Shown: one piece after another, positions 18,691-26,372 of the stretch
How the letters are laid out: each line of letters opens with the position of its first letter
How positions within the stretch are numbered: the stretch's first letter is position 1
Assembly (NCBI RefSeq): GCF_040687965.1
Contig: NZ_CP156087.1
Span: 1-64,000 of the forward strand
Length of the DNA stretch: 64,000 nt
Source of the DNA: Methylocystis echinoides
Lineage (GTDB): Bacteria > Pseudomonadota > Alphaproteobacteria > Rhizobiales > Beijerinckiaceae
Direction: 5' to 3'
The notes under the pieces: generated by a model
What the model was told of the DNA's origin: nothing
Database searches by the model: none
The model's input: only the letters and a program-made list of their open reading frames with translations
Translations under genes and position numbers: made by a program

Positions 18691-18715
18691 ATCGGCGCGA
18701 TACTCGGATTGTTCC
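18691..18715 (-). promoter_or_regulatory. Possible EcfG-type promoter upstream of phyR
   Basis: On the minus strand GGAAC (18715-18711), 16-base spacer, CGAT (18694-18691). One mismatch to the -10 box CGTT. It is about 190 bases before the phyR start and would allow autoregulation. Weak evidence. Confidence 0.3.
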
Positions 18716-19071
18716 TAATTCAAATTGGTCGCAGCCTTTCGACACAGCTCTGATATTTTTTGCAGTTCATCCTCGGGAAGGCGCTCTATGCCAATAAATC
18801 GGTTGCGCGCCTGGCTCGCGCGAATGAGTTCGTCGAGTTTCGCTTGAATTGCCGCCGCATCTCTATTCTGTGCGCTTTGTATCAGGAAAACCATCAGAAA
18901 CGTTACAATTGTGGTTCCGGTGTTAATGATAAGTTGCCACGTGTCCGAGTAGTTGAAGACGGGACCTAACGCAGCCCAAACCATGACGATAAGAGCGCTA
19001 GATAAAAATGCGCTGGGATGGCCCGCCCAATGCGAAAATGTGGTGGCGAGGTTGCTGAAAAATCTGAGCAT
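18715..19071 (-). CDS. Low-affinity iron permease family protein
   Basis: 118 residues. Two hydrophobic segments are seen at about 20-42 (PSAFLSSALIVMVWAALGPVF) and 48-65 (IINTGTTIVTFLMVFLI), followed by QSAQNRDAAAIQAKLDELIRA. That is the signature of the Fet4-like 'low affinity iron permease' family. Bacterial members of this short form are common and their transport role is not firmly shown. ATG 19071 gives the usual family length. Its position between phyR and small stress-type membrane genes suggests membership of the stress island. Confidence 0.85.
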   Translation of the reverse strand: MLRFFSNLATTFSHWAGHPSAFLSSALIVMVWAALGPVFNYSDTWQLIINTGTTIVTFLMVFLIQSAQNRDAAAIQAKLDELIRASQARNRFIGIERLPEDELQKISELCRKAATNLN

Positions 19072-19111
19072 TGCTTTCTCGCTTGTTGGCCGCCAATGAG
19101 CTGCATCGATT

Positions 19112-19195
19112 TCAGCGATGCATCAACTCAAGAAGAATGATGATCGGAATCGGCACTCCAAGAATCCAGAGAATGATGTCGCGTCCGAGTCGCAT
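19112..19195 (-). CDS. Small membrane peptide (27 aa)
   Basis: Reads MRLGRDIILWILGV, then PIPIIILLELMHR. A single transmembrane helix starts with two Arg and contains a central PIP. A near-consensus GGAGG sits 6 bases upstream of ATG 19195. Tiny proteins with a GVPIPII core recur in alphaproteobacteria next to stress genes as far as I recall. It lies 12 bases downstream of the stop of the split membrane gene (19208) and would have been co-transcribed with it. Function unknown. Confidence 0.6.
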   Translation of the reverse strand: MRLGRDIILWILGVPIPIIILLELMHR

Positions 19196-19831
19196 CTGCG
19201 ACCTCCTTCACAGACCGGCGTGATTGCATTCATCCTGGTGTGCCGCTCCCCGTTTAGCCGCGGCCCAGCATGTCGCGGCGCCAATTGCGAGCGTCGAGGC
19301 CGTGAAAAAGGCGAGGATCACTCCAACTTTGCGCGCGCGGTCGGCGCGTTCTCGCTCCTTTTCGGCGTCAGCTTTCATTTCGACCGCTACCTCTGCAATT
19401 CGCCTCTCTGCATCGGGCGGGGAAAGCGACGTACGTGCCGAGAGAACGTTCACGAGATAATCGCGGTCGCGATCCTTGAAATCGCCGCTGGGCGACATTG
19501 CAACAATATGGTCGACTACCCTGGGGGTGCTTTCGTCGATTTGGGCGCCCGTGTCTTTGATGTCGCCATCGCCTCGAAGCAGCCATTCCGAAAACCTTAT
19601 GTGCGGCTCGGGATTTCGCGTGGGCTCCATTTTCGATTTCGACGTCATTACCATGTCAGACGTCAGCGCCGTTCCAAGGATAACGACTAAGGCCCAGACC
19701 GCAAGTCCATGCATGCCATCTCGAAAACGCGCCTCTGTGGAAGGTACGGATGTTGGGCTTCTGACACGCCCAGCGGCATAGCCCCCAGCGAGAAACGTCA
19801 AGACCGTGACCCAAAGAACCCAGAGCCCTAG

Positions 19832-21357
19832 TCTTACTGCGTCATAACTTTCTTTGCCGCGTTTGTGGCTCGATCAGCGTTGCGCAGCATGGGCATCGAG
19901 ACAGAGTGGTTACGACCGCGACGATCAATCTTCGGCGCATCGTCGCGATTGAGTTTGGGACATGGCGTTCTGTTCTCAGCGGCAGAGCCTCGGGGTCGGC
20001 GACTGCCGGGAACGGCAGGTTTCTTGAACAAAGGGGTGGAACGAGGTCCTGAGGGGGGAATCGTCTCCCTCTCGGAGACAAGGAATCCGTAAGCCGCGAT
20101 GCATAGGGTTGCATGGTGGTGGAAGCCCCGCCAACCTCGCCCTTCGAAGTGTCCGAGTCCCAACTCTTGCTTGAGCTCCTGATAATCGCGCTCGATACGC
20201 CAGCGCAGTTTGGTAATGTCCACCAATTTGCGGAACGAGATGTCTTTCGGAAGCGTTGAAAGCCAATATTTCGTCGGCTTTTTCTCGCCGCCGGGCCACT
20301 CGATCAGCAGCCATTCTTCAGGCCGGCTTTCCGTGAGCGTGTAATCGCGATGCGCGACGCGAACCCGCACGCGAGCAAAGCGCGAGCACAGAGGGTCAGC
20401 CGTCCCCTCCCGCCACTCGATGCTTCGCCATGCGCGCTTCGGCAAGCGGAGAGCGAGCTCTTCGGCCGACACCGGTTTATGCTTCTCGTCACGACGAAGG
20501 AGCTTTGGTCGTCGGCCATGGCTCGACCATTTCTTCGGCGGCAGCGGTCCTGTGCCGGGCATCCACATCGTGGTATTCGGCAAGATGCCGGCCACATAGG
20601 TCAACTCGAGCGCACTGATGCCGGCACGTAAATATGTGTTGCAGCCGTAGCCGGCATCCATCAGCACCACACCGCGAGGCAACCCGGCCTCGCAGGCCGC
20701 TTCGATCAGTTTGAGCGCGATCTCGGGTTTGGTCTCGAAGTCGATATCTTCCGGCACGCCCGTCTTGCGACGACGTTCGTCGTCGGTTGCCCACTCTTGT
20801 GGCAGGTAAAGACGCCATCCCACCGGCAGGCTTGCGTGATGATTGGCGAGCGATAGGGATACTGCGACCTGGCAATTGTCCTGCTTGCCCAGTTGCCCAC
20901 AATATTGCCGCGCCACGCCCACCGAGTGCTCTCCCTTCTTTGGAAAGCCGGTGTCGTCAATGATCCATGCTTCGATCGGTCCGGGCCTCTCGATCGCCGG
21001 CAAGACCATCTCGCCCACCTTGGCCAAGACCCTTCGGTCCGACCACGGCGACTGGCCAACGAAATGCAATAACGACTGATGCTGCGCCGCTGTTCGCTCC
21101 GGCGCCGTCATTGCCGCTATCGGCTCAACGCTCTTGCGCTCGCTGGGCATGATCAGGCCTTGGCAATAATCCCTCAGCGGACCAGCCCGGTCCGCGTGCC
21201 CGATCACGCTCGAGAGACCTTCAACATAGGCAGTAAATCGCGCCAGTGAAGCGTCGATCGATTGGCGATCCATACCAGCCTCTCTTGCTGATAGTTGAAT
21301 CTCAAGCCATAATTGATTCGTGACGTTGGGAAACCGCGACTTTCTGACTCAGTAAGA
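19832..21357 (-). mobile_element. IS701 family insertion sequence
   Basis: A 1526-base element with 13-base ends TCTTACTGCGTCA and, from the other side, TCTTACTGAGTCA. It is flanked by CTAG at 19828-19831 and 21358-21361. A 4-base YTAR-like duplication is typical of IS701. It encodes one intact transposase. Confidence 0.9.
19834..21273 (-). CDS. IS701 family transposase
   Basis: 479 residues. The DDE core includes EAWIIDDTGFPKKGEHSVGV (first Asp), GVVLMDAGYGCNTYL (second Asp) and LRWRIERDYQELKQELGLGHFEGR (catalytic Glu). The stop codon lies inside the inverted repeat, which is normal for compact elements. The C-terminal 90 residues are Pro/Arg-rich. It is related to the truncated transposase at 56015-56440. 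The frame is intact, so it may be active. Confidence 0.92.
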   Translation of the reverse strand: MDRQSIDASLARFTAYVEGLSSVIGHADRAGPLRDYCQGLIMPSERKSVEPIAAMTAPERTAAQHQSLLHFVGQSPWSDRRVLAKVGEMVLPAIERPGPIEAWIIDDTGFPKKGEHSVGVARQYCGQLGKQDNCQVAVSLSLANHHASLPVGWRLYLPQEWATDDERRRKTGVPEDIDFETKPEIALKLIEAACEAGLPRGVVLMDAGYGCNTYLRAGISALELTYVAGILPNTTMWMPGTGPLPPKKWSSHGRRPKLLRRDEKHKPVSAEELALRLPKRAWRSIEWREGTADPLCSRFARVRVRVAHRDYTLTESRPEEWLLIEWPGGEKKPTKYWLSTLPKDISFRKLVDITKLRWRIERDYQELKQELGLGHFEGRGWRGFHHHATLCIAAYGFLVSERETIPPSGPRSTPLFKKPAVPGSRRPRGSAAENRTPCPKLNRDDAPKIDRRGRNHSVSMPMLRNADRATNAAKKVMTQ

Positions 21358-21596
21358 CTAGGGCCCAGTAGTGAAAGAGGGGTTTGGGACCATTATATGG
21401 ATTGGAGATTGAGAGTCCGATTGCGGCGCCGAACGCCGAGGCCAGCAAGGAAGACGCAAGAGCGACAATCGACCCAATGACGATTGCGCCCCAATCGATA
21501 TAGGCATGTGATTCATGCGCGGTCGCCAGACCTTCCTCGCCCATCGGGCGGATGTCTTCTTGGGGCATGGGATTCTCCTGAAAGGGGTCTCAACCT

Positions 21597-21671
21597 CTAA
21601 CGAATGCCGAAAAACGATAAGATCGCCATGACGACAACCACCAAACCTACAAGGTATATGATTTCGTCCAT
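21597..21671 (-). CDS. Small membrane peptide (24 aa)
   Basis: Encodes MDEIIYLVGLVVVVMAIL followed by SFFGIR: one membrane helix with an acidic start and a basic end. GGAG lies about 8 bases before ATG 21671. It is 28 bases upstream of the split membrane protein gene on the same strand and so is probably first in that operon. No family is recognised. Below the size usually annotated. Confidence 0.55.
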   Translation of the reverse strand: MDEIIYLVGLVVVVMAILSFFGIR

Positions 21672-21894
21672 ACTCTGGTCTCCGTGAAACGTCTATGAGA
21701 CGCCAATTCCTGGCGCTTGGGGCGCGCCGCTCTCTCTCACAACTTGGCTTTTGACAGTTTGTTCCGCGTCAGGCCTTCTCGACTATTTGCCGATCGCAGC
21801 GGCCAAACAAAAGGAATGGCGAACGAGGAAACAGGGCAATCGTACCGCATATCAGGATGCAATTGCAAAAAAGTTTCTAGACGCCCGGTTCGTT

Positions 21895-21919
21895 GGAACA
21901 TTTTTTTAGGAGAGGCGTT
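21895..21919 (+). promoter_or_regulatory. EcfG (general stress sigma) promoter
   Basis: GGAAC at 21895-21899, 16-base spacer (with a seven-T run), CGTT at 21916-21919. This is an exact match to the alphaproteobacterial general-stress consensus GGAAC-N16-17-CGTT. It lies 30 bases before the PRC-barrel start codon, giving a short leader with the ribosome site GGAGG. phyR is 3.4 kb away. Likely drives the PRC-CsbD-CsbD operon. Confidence 0.75.
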
Positions 21920-21949
21920 AAAGCGCTTGCTAAGCCTTGGAGGAAAAGC

Positions 21950-22369
21950 ATGAAGGAGTTTGTCATCCCCGTGGCTTTTGCCGCTACAGCGCTCACCTTG
22001 TCGAGGCCGATCGCGCATGCGGAAGGGGAAGCGGGTGGTTCGCGCGCCTTCTTGAAGGCGCTTCCGGCAGATTCTCTGCTTGTGTCCAATGTTTACGCGC
22101 AGTCGGTCTACGACGCGACTGAAAAGAAGGTCGGAAAGATCGAGGACTTGCTGCTTGATCGAGGGGGAAAGGCGCAAGCGGCGATAATTTCGGTTGGCGG
22201 ATTTCTCGGAATTGGCGACAAAGAGGTCGCGGTGCCGTTTGAGGCCATCAGAGTCATCGAAAAAGGCAATAAGAGCTGGTTAGAGATCGACGCGTCGAAG
22301 GACGCTCTGAAATCGGCGCCGGCCGTGATGTTGGATAAGGCTAAGGGAATCTGGTCCGTTAAGGACTGA
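21950..22369 (+). CDS. Secreted PRC-barrel domain protein
   Basis: 139 residues. The Sec signal peptide starts MKEFVIPVAFAATALTL, with a probable cut after IAHA. A PRC-barrel follows from about residue 42: LLVSNVYAQSVYDATEKKVG, IEDLLLDRGGKAQAAIISVG, and the loop FLGIGDKEVAVPFEAIRV. PRC-barrels of this kind are common in stress-induced periplasmic proteins. GGAGG at 21939-21943 supports ATG 21950. It is first of three genes behind an EcfG-type promoter. The role in the periplasm is unknown. Confidence 0.88.
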   Translation: MKEFVIPVAFAATALTLSRPIAHAEGEAGGSRAFLKALPADSLLVSNVYAQSVYDATEKKVGKIEDLLLDRGGKAQAAIISVGGFLGIGDKEVAVPFEAIRVIEKGNKSWLEIDASKDALKSAPAVMLDKAKGIWSVKD

Positions 22370-22404
22370 TTTGCTTTTCGCGTATCTGCAATGGAGGATG
22401 GACG

Positions 22405-22605
22405 ATGGATTGGGATTACATTGAAGGGAACTGGAAGCAGTTCGCCGGAAAAATCAAAGAAACCTGGGGCAAGCTGACGGACGATGATATTGCAGCCGTA
22501 AGCGGTAAGCGGGAACAGCTCGAAGGAGCTCTTCAACAAAAATATGGCTACGCGAAAGATAAGGCGAAAACGGAAGTCGATGAATGGATCGCCAGGCACA
22601 AATAG
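22405..22605 (+). CDS. CsbD family stress protein
   Basis: 66 residues covering exactly one CsbD domain: starts MDWDYIEGNWKQFAGKIKE, includes WGKLTDDDIAAVSGKREQLEG and ends in YGYAKDKAKTEVDEWI. CsbD proteins are small helical cytosolic proteins abundant under general stress; the molecular activity is not known. It follows the PRC-barrel gene by 35 bases with a GGAGGATGG ribosome site, so it is probably in the same transcript. Length is typical for the family. Confidence 0.93.
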   Translation: MDWDYIEGNWKQFAGKIKETWGKLTDDDIAAVSGKREQLEGALQQKYGYAKDKAKTEVDEWIARHK

Positions 22606-22620
22606 CCTCGTCTGTCGCAC

Positions 22621-22649
22621 CGCTTACGCGCGTTTCTCGCGCGTAAGCG
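22621..22649. terminator. Perfect 12-bp hairpin between csbD-type genes
   Basis: CGCTTACGCGCG, loop TTTCT, CGCGCGTAAGCG. No T run follows on the plus strand (CGCCTCAAAAAAAA), so it may be an attenuator or mRNA-stabilising hairpin rather than a full terminator. The next ribosome site, AAAGGAGG, lies 16 bases further. Confidence 0.55.
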
Positions 22650-22675
22650 CGCCTCAAAAAAAAGGAGGTCCTTTC

Positions 22676-23023
22676 ATGCGTTCGAGAGTCATCCCCCTGG
22701 TCGTTTTTGGATTTTTGACCTCGGCATACGCCGAGGAGACGAAGTGGGCGCCGCCTAACGTTGTGGGAATGCCGGGTTACCACGAGAGCGTCGAGGCTCC
22801 GGCGCCCAAGAGCGAGATCATGAAGTGGGACATTGTGGCTGGAAATTGGAAGCGTTTAACAGGCAGCATTAAGCAAAAATGGGGGCAGCTCACTGACGAC
22901 GAGCTCACCGAAATCAACGGCCAGCGCGAGCAATTGGAGGGACTGCTCCAAGCAAAATATGGTTACTCGAAGGCGCAGGCCCAAAAGGAAATTGACGACT
23001 GGATTCCGAAGCTAGCACATTGA
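22676..23023 (+). CDS. Exported CsbD-domain protein
   Basis: 115 residues. The first 20 form a signal peptide (RSRVIPLVVFGFLTS core, likely cut after AYA). About 30 residues of linker follow (KWAPPNVVGMPGYHESV). A complete CsbD domain comes next: MKWDIVAGNWKRLTGSIKQ, WGQLTDDELTEINGQREQLE and YGYSKAQAQKEIDDWI. CsbD domains are normally cytosolic, so export to the periplasm is unusual. AAAGGAGG supports ATG 22676. The gene directly follows the cytosolic csbD-type gene, from which the domain was probably duplicated and then fused to a leader. Confidence 0.85.
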   Translation: MRSRVIPLVVFGFLTSAYAEETKWAPPNVVGMPGYHESVEAPAPKSEIMKWDIVAGNWKRLTGSIKQKWGQLTDDELTEINGQREQLEGLLQAKYGYSKAQAQKEIDDWIPKLAH

Positions 23024-23266
23024 CGCAAGTTTTTCGTGCGGGGGACGCCTATTTCGCTGCCGCTCGAGGTGGACTGCGCGTGGAGCTCTAATTGGCCAGC
23101 GCTCTTCGCCCCAGTTGGAATGGTTCTCGCACGCTCATCTCGGGCCAGCCCGCGAGGCCGGGCGGGCCTCGCTCCGGGCGTGGCTTCGCAGCGCTTCGAC
23201 GGTGCGTGCCGGTCAAGATCAGCGGGGCGGTCGGTGGCTCCAAAACTTCGCGCGCGTCGGATCGCA

Positions 23267-24019
23267 TCAGCATTCCTCGTCCTCGGCCGGAACGGGATAA
23301 AGGCCATCCAACGACGTCTTCACATGCTGACGGAACGCCTCATTGCAAGCGCAGGATTTCTGCTGCAAGGCGCTCGGGTCCTTGACGCAGATCATCCCGC
23401 GCTTCGTCTCAATAATACCTTCCGACTTCAGCGCTTTGACGACGCGGGTAAAATAACTGCGTCCAATTCCTAACATCTCGGCAACCTGGTCCTGAGTCAG
23501 ACGAAACTCATGCTCACCCGTGCGATCCATGGCTGAAAGCAGCCATTTGGCGGTTCGTTGCTCTATTGTATGCGCCGCGTTACACGCCACGCCTTGAAAT
23601 AGCTCCGCAAGGAGGCAATCGGCATACCTCGCGAACAGGCCCTGGATCACCGGGGAACGCGCCTTGGCGGCTTCGAGCGCCTTTGTCGGGATGCACAAGA
23701 CACGTCCAGGTAGCTGCACTTCCGCGCGCGCATATGCGGGCAGTCGACCCTGGCTGACAATGCCGCCGACCGCACCCTCGCGGCCGACCAACCCGACATC
23801 CACCGTCTGGCCACGCTCAAGCACGACGAGAAAGGAAACAACCGTCGCTCCGCAGGGGAAATAGGCGTGCGTCACCTCGTCCCCTGGGTCATAAAGACGT
23901 TGCCGAGGCGCTGCGTGCCGTTCCTGTAGGTAGGGCGTCAATAAAGACGCTTCCTCCGGGCGGAGCGCCGCCAGCAGGTCGTTCTCAATGGCTCCGCTGG
24001 CGCTCGGATTTTTTTGCAT
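23267..24019 (-). CDS. Crp/Fnr family transcriptional regulator
   Basis: 250 residues. An N-terminal cyclic-nucleotide-binding-like beta roll (YDPGDEVTHAYFPCGATVV, VGLVGREGAVGG) is followed by a dimer helix and a C-terminal helix-turn-helix (FRLTQDQVAEMLGIGRSYFTRVVKALKSEG). The loop lacks the RE pair used by Crp to bind cAMP, and there is no Fnr-type N-terminal cysteine cluster, so the signal is unknown. Two Cys near the end (SCACNEAF) are notable. ATG 24019 lacks a good ribosome site; no in-frame alternative was better. It is transcribed divergently from the hybrid kinase at 24119, with only 99 bases between, so it may control it. Confidence 0.88.
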   Translation of the reverse strand: MQKNPSASGAIENDLLAALRPEEASLLTPYLQERHAAPRQRLYDPGDEVTHAYFPCGATVVSFLVVLERGQTVDVGLVGREGAVGGIVSQGRLPAYARAEVQLPGRVLCIPTKALEAAKARSPVIQGLFARYADCLLAELFQGVACNAAHTIEQRTAKWLLSAMDRTGEHEFRLTQDQVAEMLGIGRSYFTRVVKALKSEGIIETKRGMICVKDPSALQQKSCACNEAFRQHVKTSLDGLYPVPAEDEEC

Positions 24020-24118
24020 GGCGAGAAACGCTGCGTCTCGACATTGAACCTCTCCTGAGGTGGGAAGTTCGCAAGCGCCAAAAATAAATGTTCCTGTACG
24101 GCACAGAAATGTGCAGAA

Positions 24119-26068
24119 GTGAGCAGACAGGCGCCCGCTCGGCCTATTGGATGGGCGGTTCCCCGTGGCGTACCGGAGCCTCTCGCCGTGCAAGTCCCTC
24201 GCGCCCAACCGAGGCGCCGCCTATTACTGTTCGCTGTCTGTATTCTGGCCTTTGCAGCCCTGGCGGCGGTCCATGTTGAAACGAGCGAGCGAAACGCCCG
24301 GCTGGCGCGGCAATCATTTGCTGTCGAGAGCGCGATAACTCAGCTTTGGGCGGATTTTCAGAGCGCGGCCTGGGGCGCAAACATTTCTCCTTTCACAGCG
24401 GATGACCGGGCCCTCGCGTCATTTGAACTTGTTATACGCAATATGGAGCAGGAAATCGGGAACCTGCGCGATTTGGTTTCCCGCGATCCGGAACGCCTAC
24501 AAACCATGGAGCGGCTACAGGCCGCGATCGATGAGCGGCTCGCGCTGCTCAAAAGCCGCGTAAAGGCGGCCCGAGCGGGGCGCGAGGACGCGGTCCTGGG
24601 CGGCGCCCTTCGAGAAATGCGGGTTCCGCAAGAAGCGGTAAACTTGCTCGTCCAGTTGGCTCAAGACGAGCGCCAGCTCTTTCAAAAGAATCAACAAGCT
24701 TATTTTGAAACGTCCTGGCCCCTGGAAATTGCGCTTGGCTTTTTGTTTTTCATGGTGGCGGGCGCGGGCCTACATATCCTGTTAGCCTCGGAACGACGAA
24801 TAAGCGCGCTCGAAGCCTCGACCAAAAGACTCGGCGACGAACTGATGGAACAATCGCGGCAGCATATCGATATCGAAGCTCGCCTGCGACAGGCTCAAAA
24901 GCTCGACGCGTTAGGTCATCTTGCCAGCGGCGTCGCTCATGATTTCAATAACATGCTGGCGATCATCGTCGCAAGTCTGAATCTCCTGCGACGCAAGTTG
25001 GGAAGCGCCGCGAGCGAGTGTGAAATGCTTGTCGACGCCGCCGAAGAAGGCGCCAACAAAGCGGCGCGACTCGCAAGCCGGCTTCTCGCTTTCTCGCGCG
25101 AGCAACCGCTGGATCCGAGAGTCATAAACGTCAATGAATTGATTCTCGGGATGTCGCTGATCTTCCGCCAAATCGTTGGCGCGACGATCACCGTTGATTT
25201 CGCGCTCGCGGACGATCTATGGAATACCTGCCTGGATCCTCATGAACTTGAGAATGCGCTCGTCAACCTCGCGGTGAATGCGGCCGATGCAATGCCAGGT
25301 GGCGGAAGTCTCGTCATCAAGACCGAGAACGTCGTTGTGGGAGAAGCCGACGGCTGCTCCGGCCTTAGGCCCGGGGCCTATGTAAAGATTTTTTTTGCCG
25401 ATACGGGAAAAGGGATGGCGCCAGACGTCGTTGCAAGGGCGCTCGAACCCTTTTTTACGACAAAGTCCGCTGCAAAAGGCACCGGTCTCGGCCTCGCCCA
25501 GGTGCACTCGTTCGTGAAGCAATCGAGGGGAGAAATTTTGCTTGAGTCGGAGCTCGGCCAGGGGACGAACATCAGCATGTTTTTCCCTCGCTTTTTAGGT
25601 GTGAGCGAGCCCTTTGCACCGTCGGCCGACCTTAAGCTCGCAAGGTTTGGAGAAGCCCTGCTTATCGTCGATGACGACGTCACGGCGCGGCGCCTGCTTG
25701 TCCTTGCAGCACGAGAGCTTGGCTATATTGTCTATGAGGCTGGCAGTCCGGATGTTGCGCTAAAACTCCTCGAAGAACATTCCGAGATTGCATTGCTGGT
25801 GACCGATCTTGTTTTACCCGGCATGGATGGATCCCGATTAGCGAAGGAGGCGATCATCGATCGGAAGACCCTCTGTGTTATTTTTATCACAGGTTTTTCA
25901 AGGACGTACCTCTTCAGTCAGAACATTCGCGCTGAGGGCGTTCTTTCAAAGCCGTTCAGCTTGCATCAATTTGCAGACGCAGTTCGGTTGGCGCTGGATC
26001 GTAAGGGCCAGCCTCCCGAGCTCTCGGCGGAAGGTAACGCTGGTCAGACGCCTGACGCGATTGTTTGA
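24119..26068 (+). CDS. Membrane hybrid sensor histidine kinase (CHASE3-like)
   Basis: 649 residues. Two membrane helices (about 33-53 and 200-223) bracket a helical extracytoplasmic region with the CHASE3 look (NMEQEIGNLRDLVSRDPERL). The kinase follows: H-box SGVAHDFNNMLAII with His274, N-box NLAVNAADAMPGGG, and G boxes DTGKGMAPD and KGTGLGLAQVHSF. The receiver from about residue 516 has DDD, phospho-Asp in LLVTDLVLPGMDG and Lys in GVLSKPF. The GTG start at 24119 is the furthest upstream; a later GTG at about 24188 is possible. No cognate DNA-binding regulator is adjacent, so phosphoryl transfer to another protein is likely. Confidence 0.9.
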   Translation: MSRQAPARPIGWAVPRGVPEPLAVQVPRAQPRRRLLLFAVCILAFAALAAVHVETSERNARLARQSFAVESAITQLWADFQSAAWGANISPFTADDRALASFELVIRNMEQEIGNLRDLVSRDPERLQTMERLQAAIDERLALLKSRVKAARAGREDAVLGGALREMRVPQEAVNLLVQLAQDERQLFQKNQQAYFETSWPLEIALGFLFFMVAGAGLHILLASERRISALEASTKRLGDELMEQSRQHIDIEARLRQAQKLDALGHLASGVAHDFNNMLAIIVASLNLLRRKLGSAASECEMLVDAAEEGANKAARLASRLLAFSREQPLDPRVINVNELILGMSLIFRQIVGATITVDFALADDLWNTCLDPHELENALVNLAVNAADAMPGGGSLVIKTENVVVGEADGCSGLRPGAYVKIFFADTGKGMAPDVVARALEPFFTTKSAAKGTGLGLAQVHSFVKQSRGEILLESELGQGTNISMFFPRFLGVSEPFAPSADLKLARFGEALLIVDDDVTARRLLVLAARELGYIVYEAGSPDVALKLLEEHSEIALLVTDLVLPGMDGSRLAKEAIIDRKTLCVIFITGFSRTYLFSQNIRAEGVLSKPFSLHQFADAVRLALDRKGQPPELSAEGNAGQTPDAIV

Positions 26069-26372
26069 GACCGTATGCAGCCCTCGCGCAGTGGAATCGC
26101 AGCTATTCCGTCGCTTAGGGTATTTTCGCCCGCATGCCAGAGACCCACCTTTCCAGTTCTTCGGCGGATGTCTTTTGCGCCTTGGAGACGCGAGGAGCGG
26201 AACCGGAGGCCCCGAGTCGGTGTCGGCGCTCGCGCCCAGACTCTACGGAGGTTCCGAAGCTGCGTGTCTTGCTAAGTCGCGCCAGCGCATTAGCTTACGA
26301 GCGTAGCCGAGGCGCTCGTGAGCGTAGCCGTAACTACAGCGCAAGATCACTCCCCACTTGGAAAGGTGCTTC
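26069..26372. other. Intergenic stretch
   Basis: 304 bases between two kinase genes. No gene is recognised. It contains a short direct repeat GAGCGTAGCCG twice within 35 bases (about 26297-26330). No clear promoter box was found. Confidence 0.5.

Larger units (their letters stand above)
19208..21568 (-). pseudogene. Polytopic membrane protein gene split by IS701
   Basis: The N-terminal piece (21568 down to 21358) encodes MPQEDIRPMGEEGL, then a long hydrophobic helix DWGAIVIGSIVALASSLLAS and FHYWAL. The C-terminal piece (19831 down to 19208) continues GLWVLWVTVLTFLAGGYAAG and FRDGMHGLAVWALVVILGTAL, and ends with a coiled region and a last membrane helix. Removing the element and one CTAG joins the two in frame, giving roughly 275 residues. 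This glycine-rich membrane protein is a YrzE-like type seen in many alphaproteobacteria. AGGAGA precedes ATG 21568. Function unknown. Confidence 0.8.

Noticed and set aside
21688-21710. Minus-strand GGAAT...CGTT before the 24-residue peptide
   Set aside because: The spacer is 14 bases and the -35 box has a mismatch, so it does not fit the EcfG spacing.
26199-26224. GGAAC upstream of the giant kinase as an EcfG promoter
   Set aside because: No CGTT-like box at 16-17 bases.
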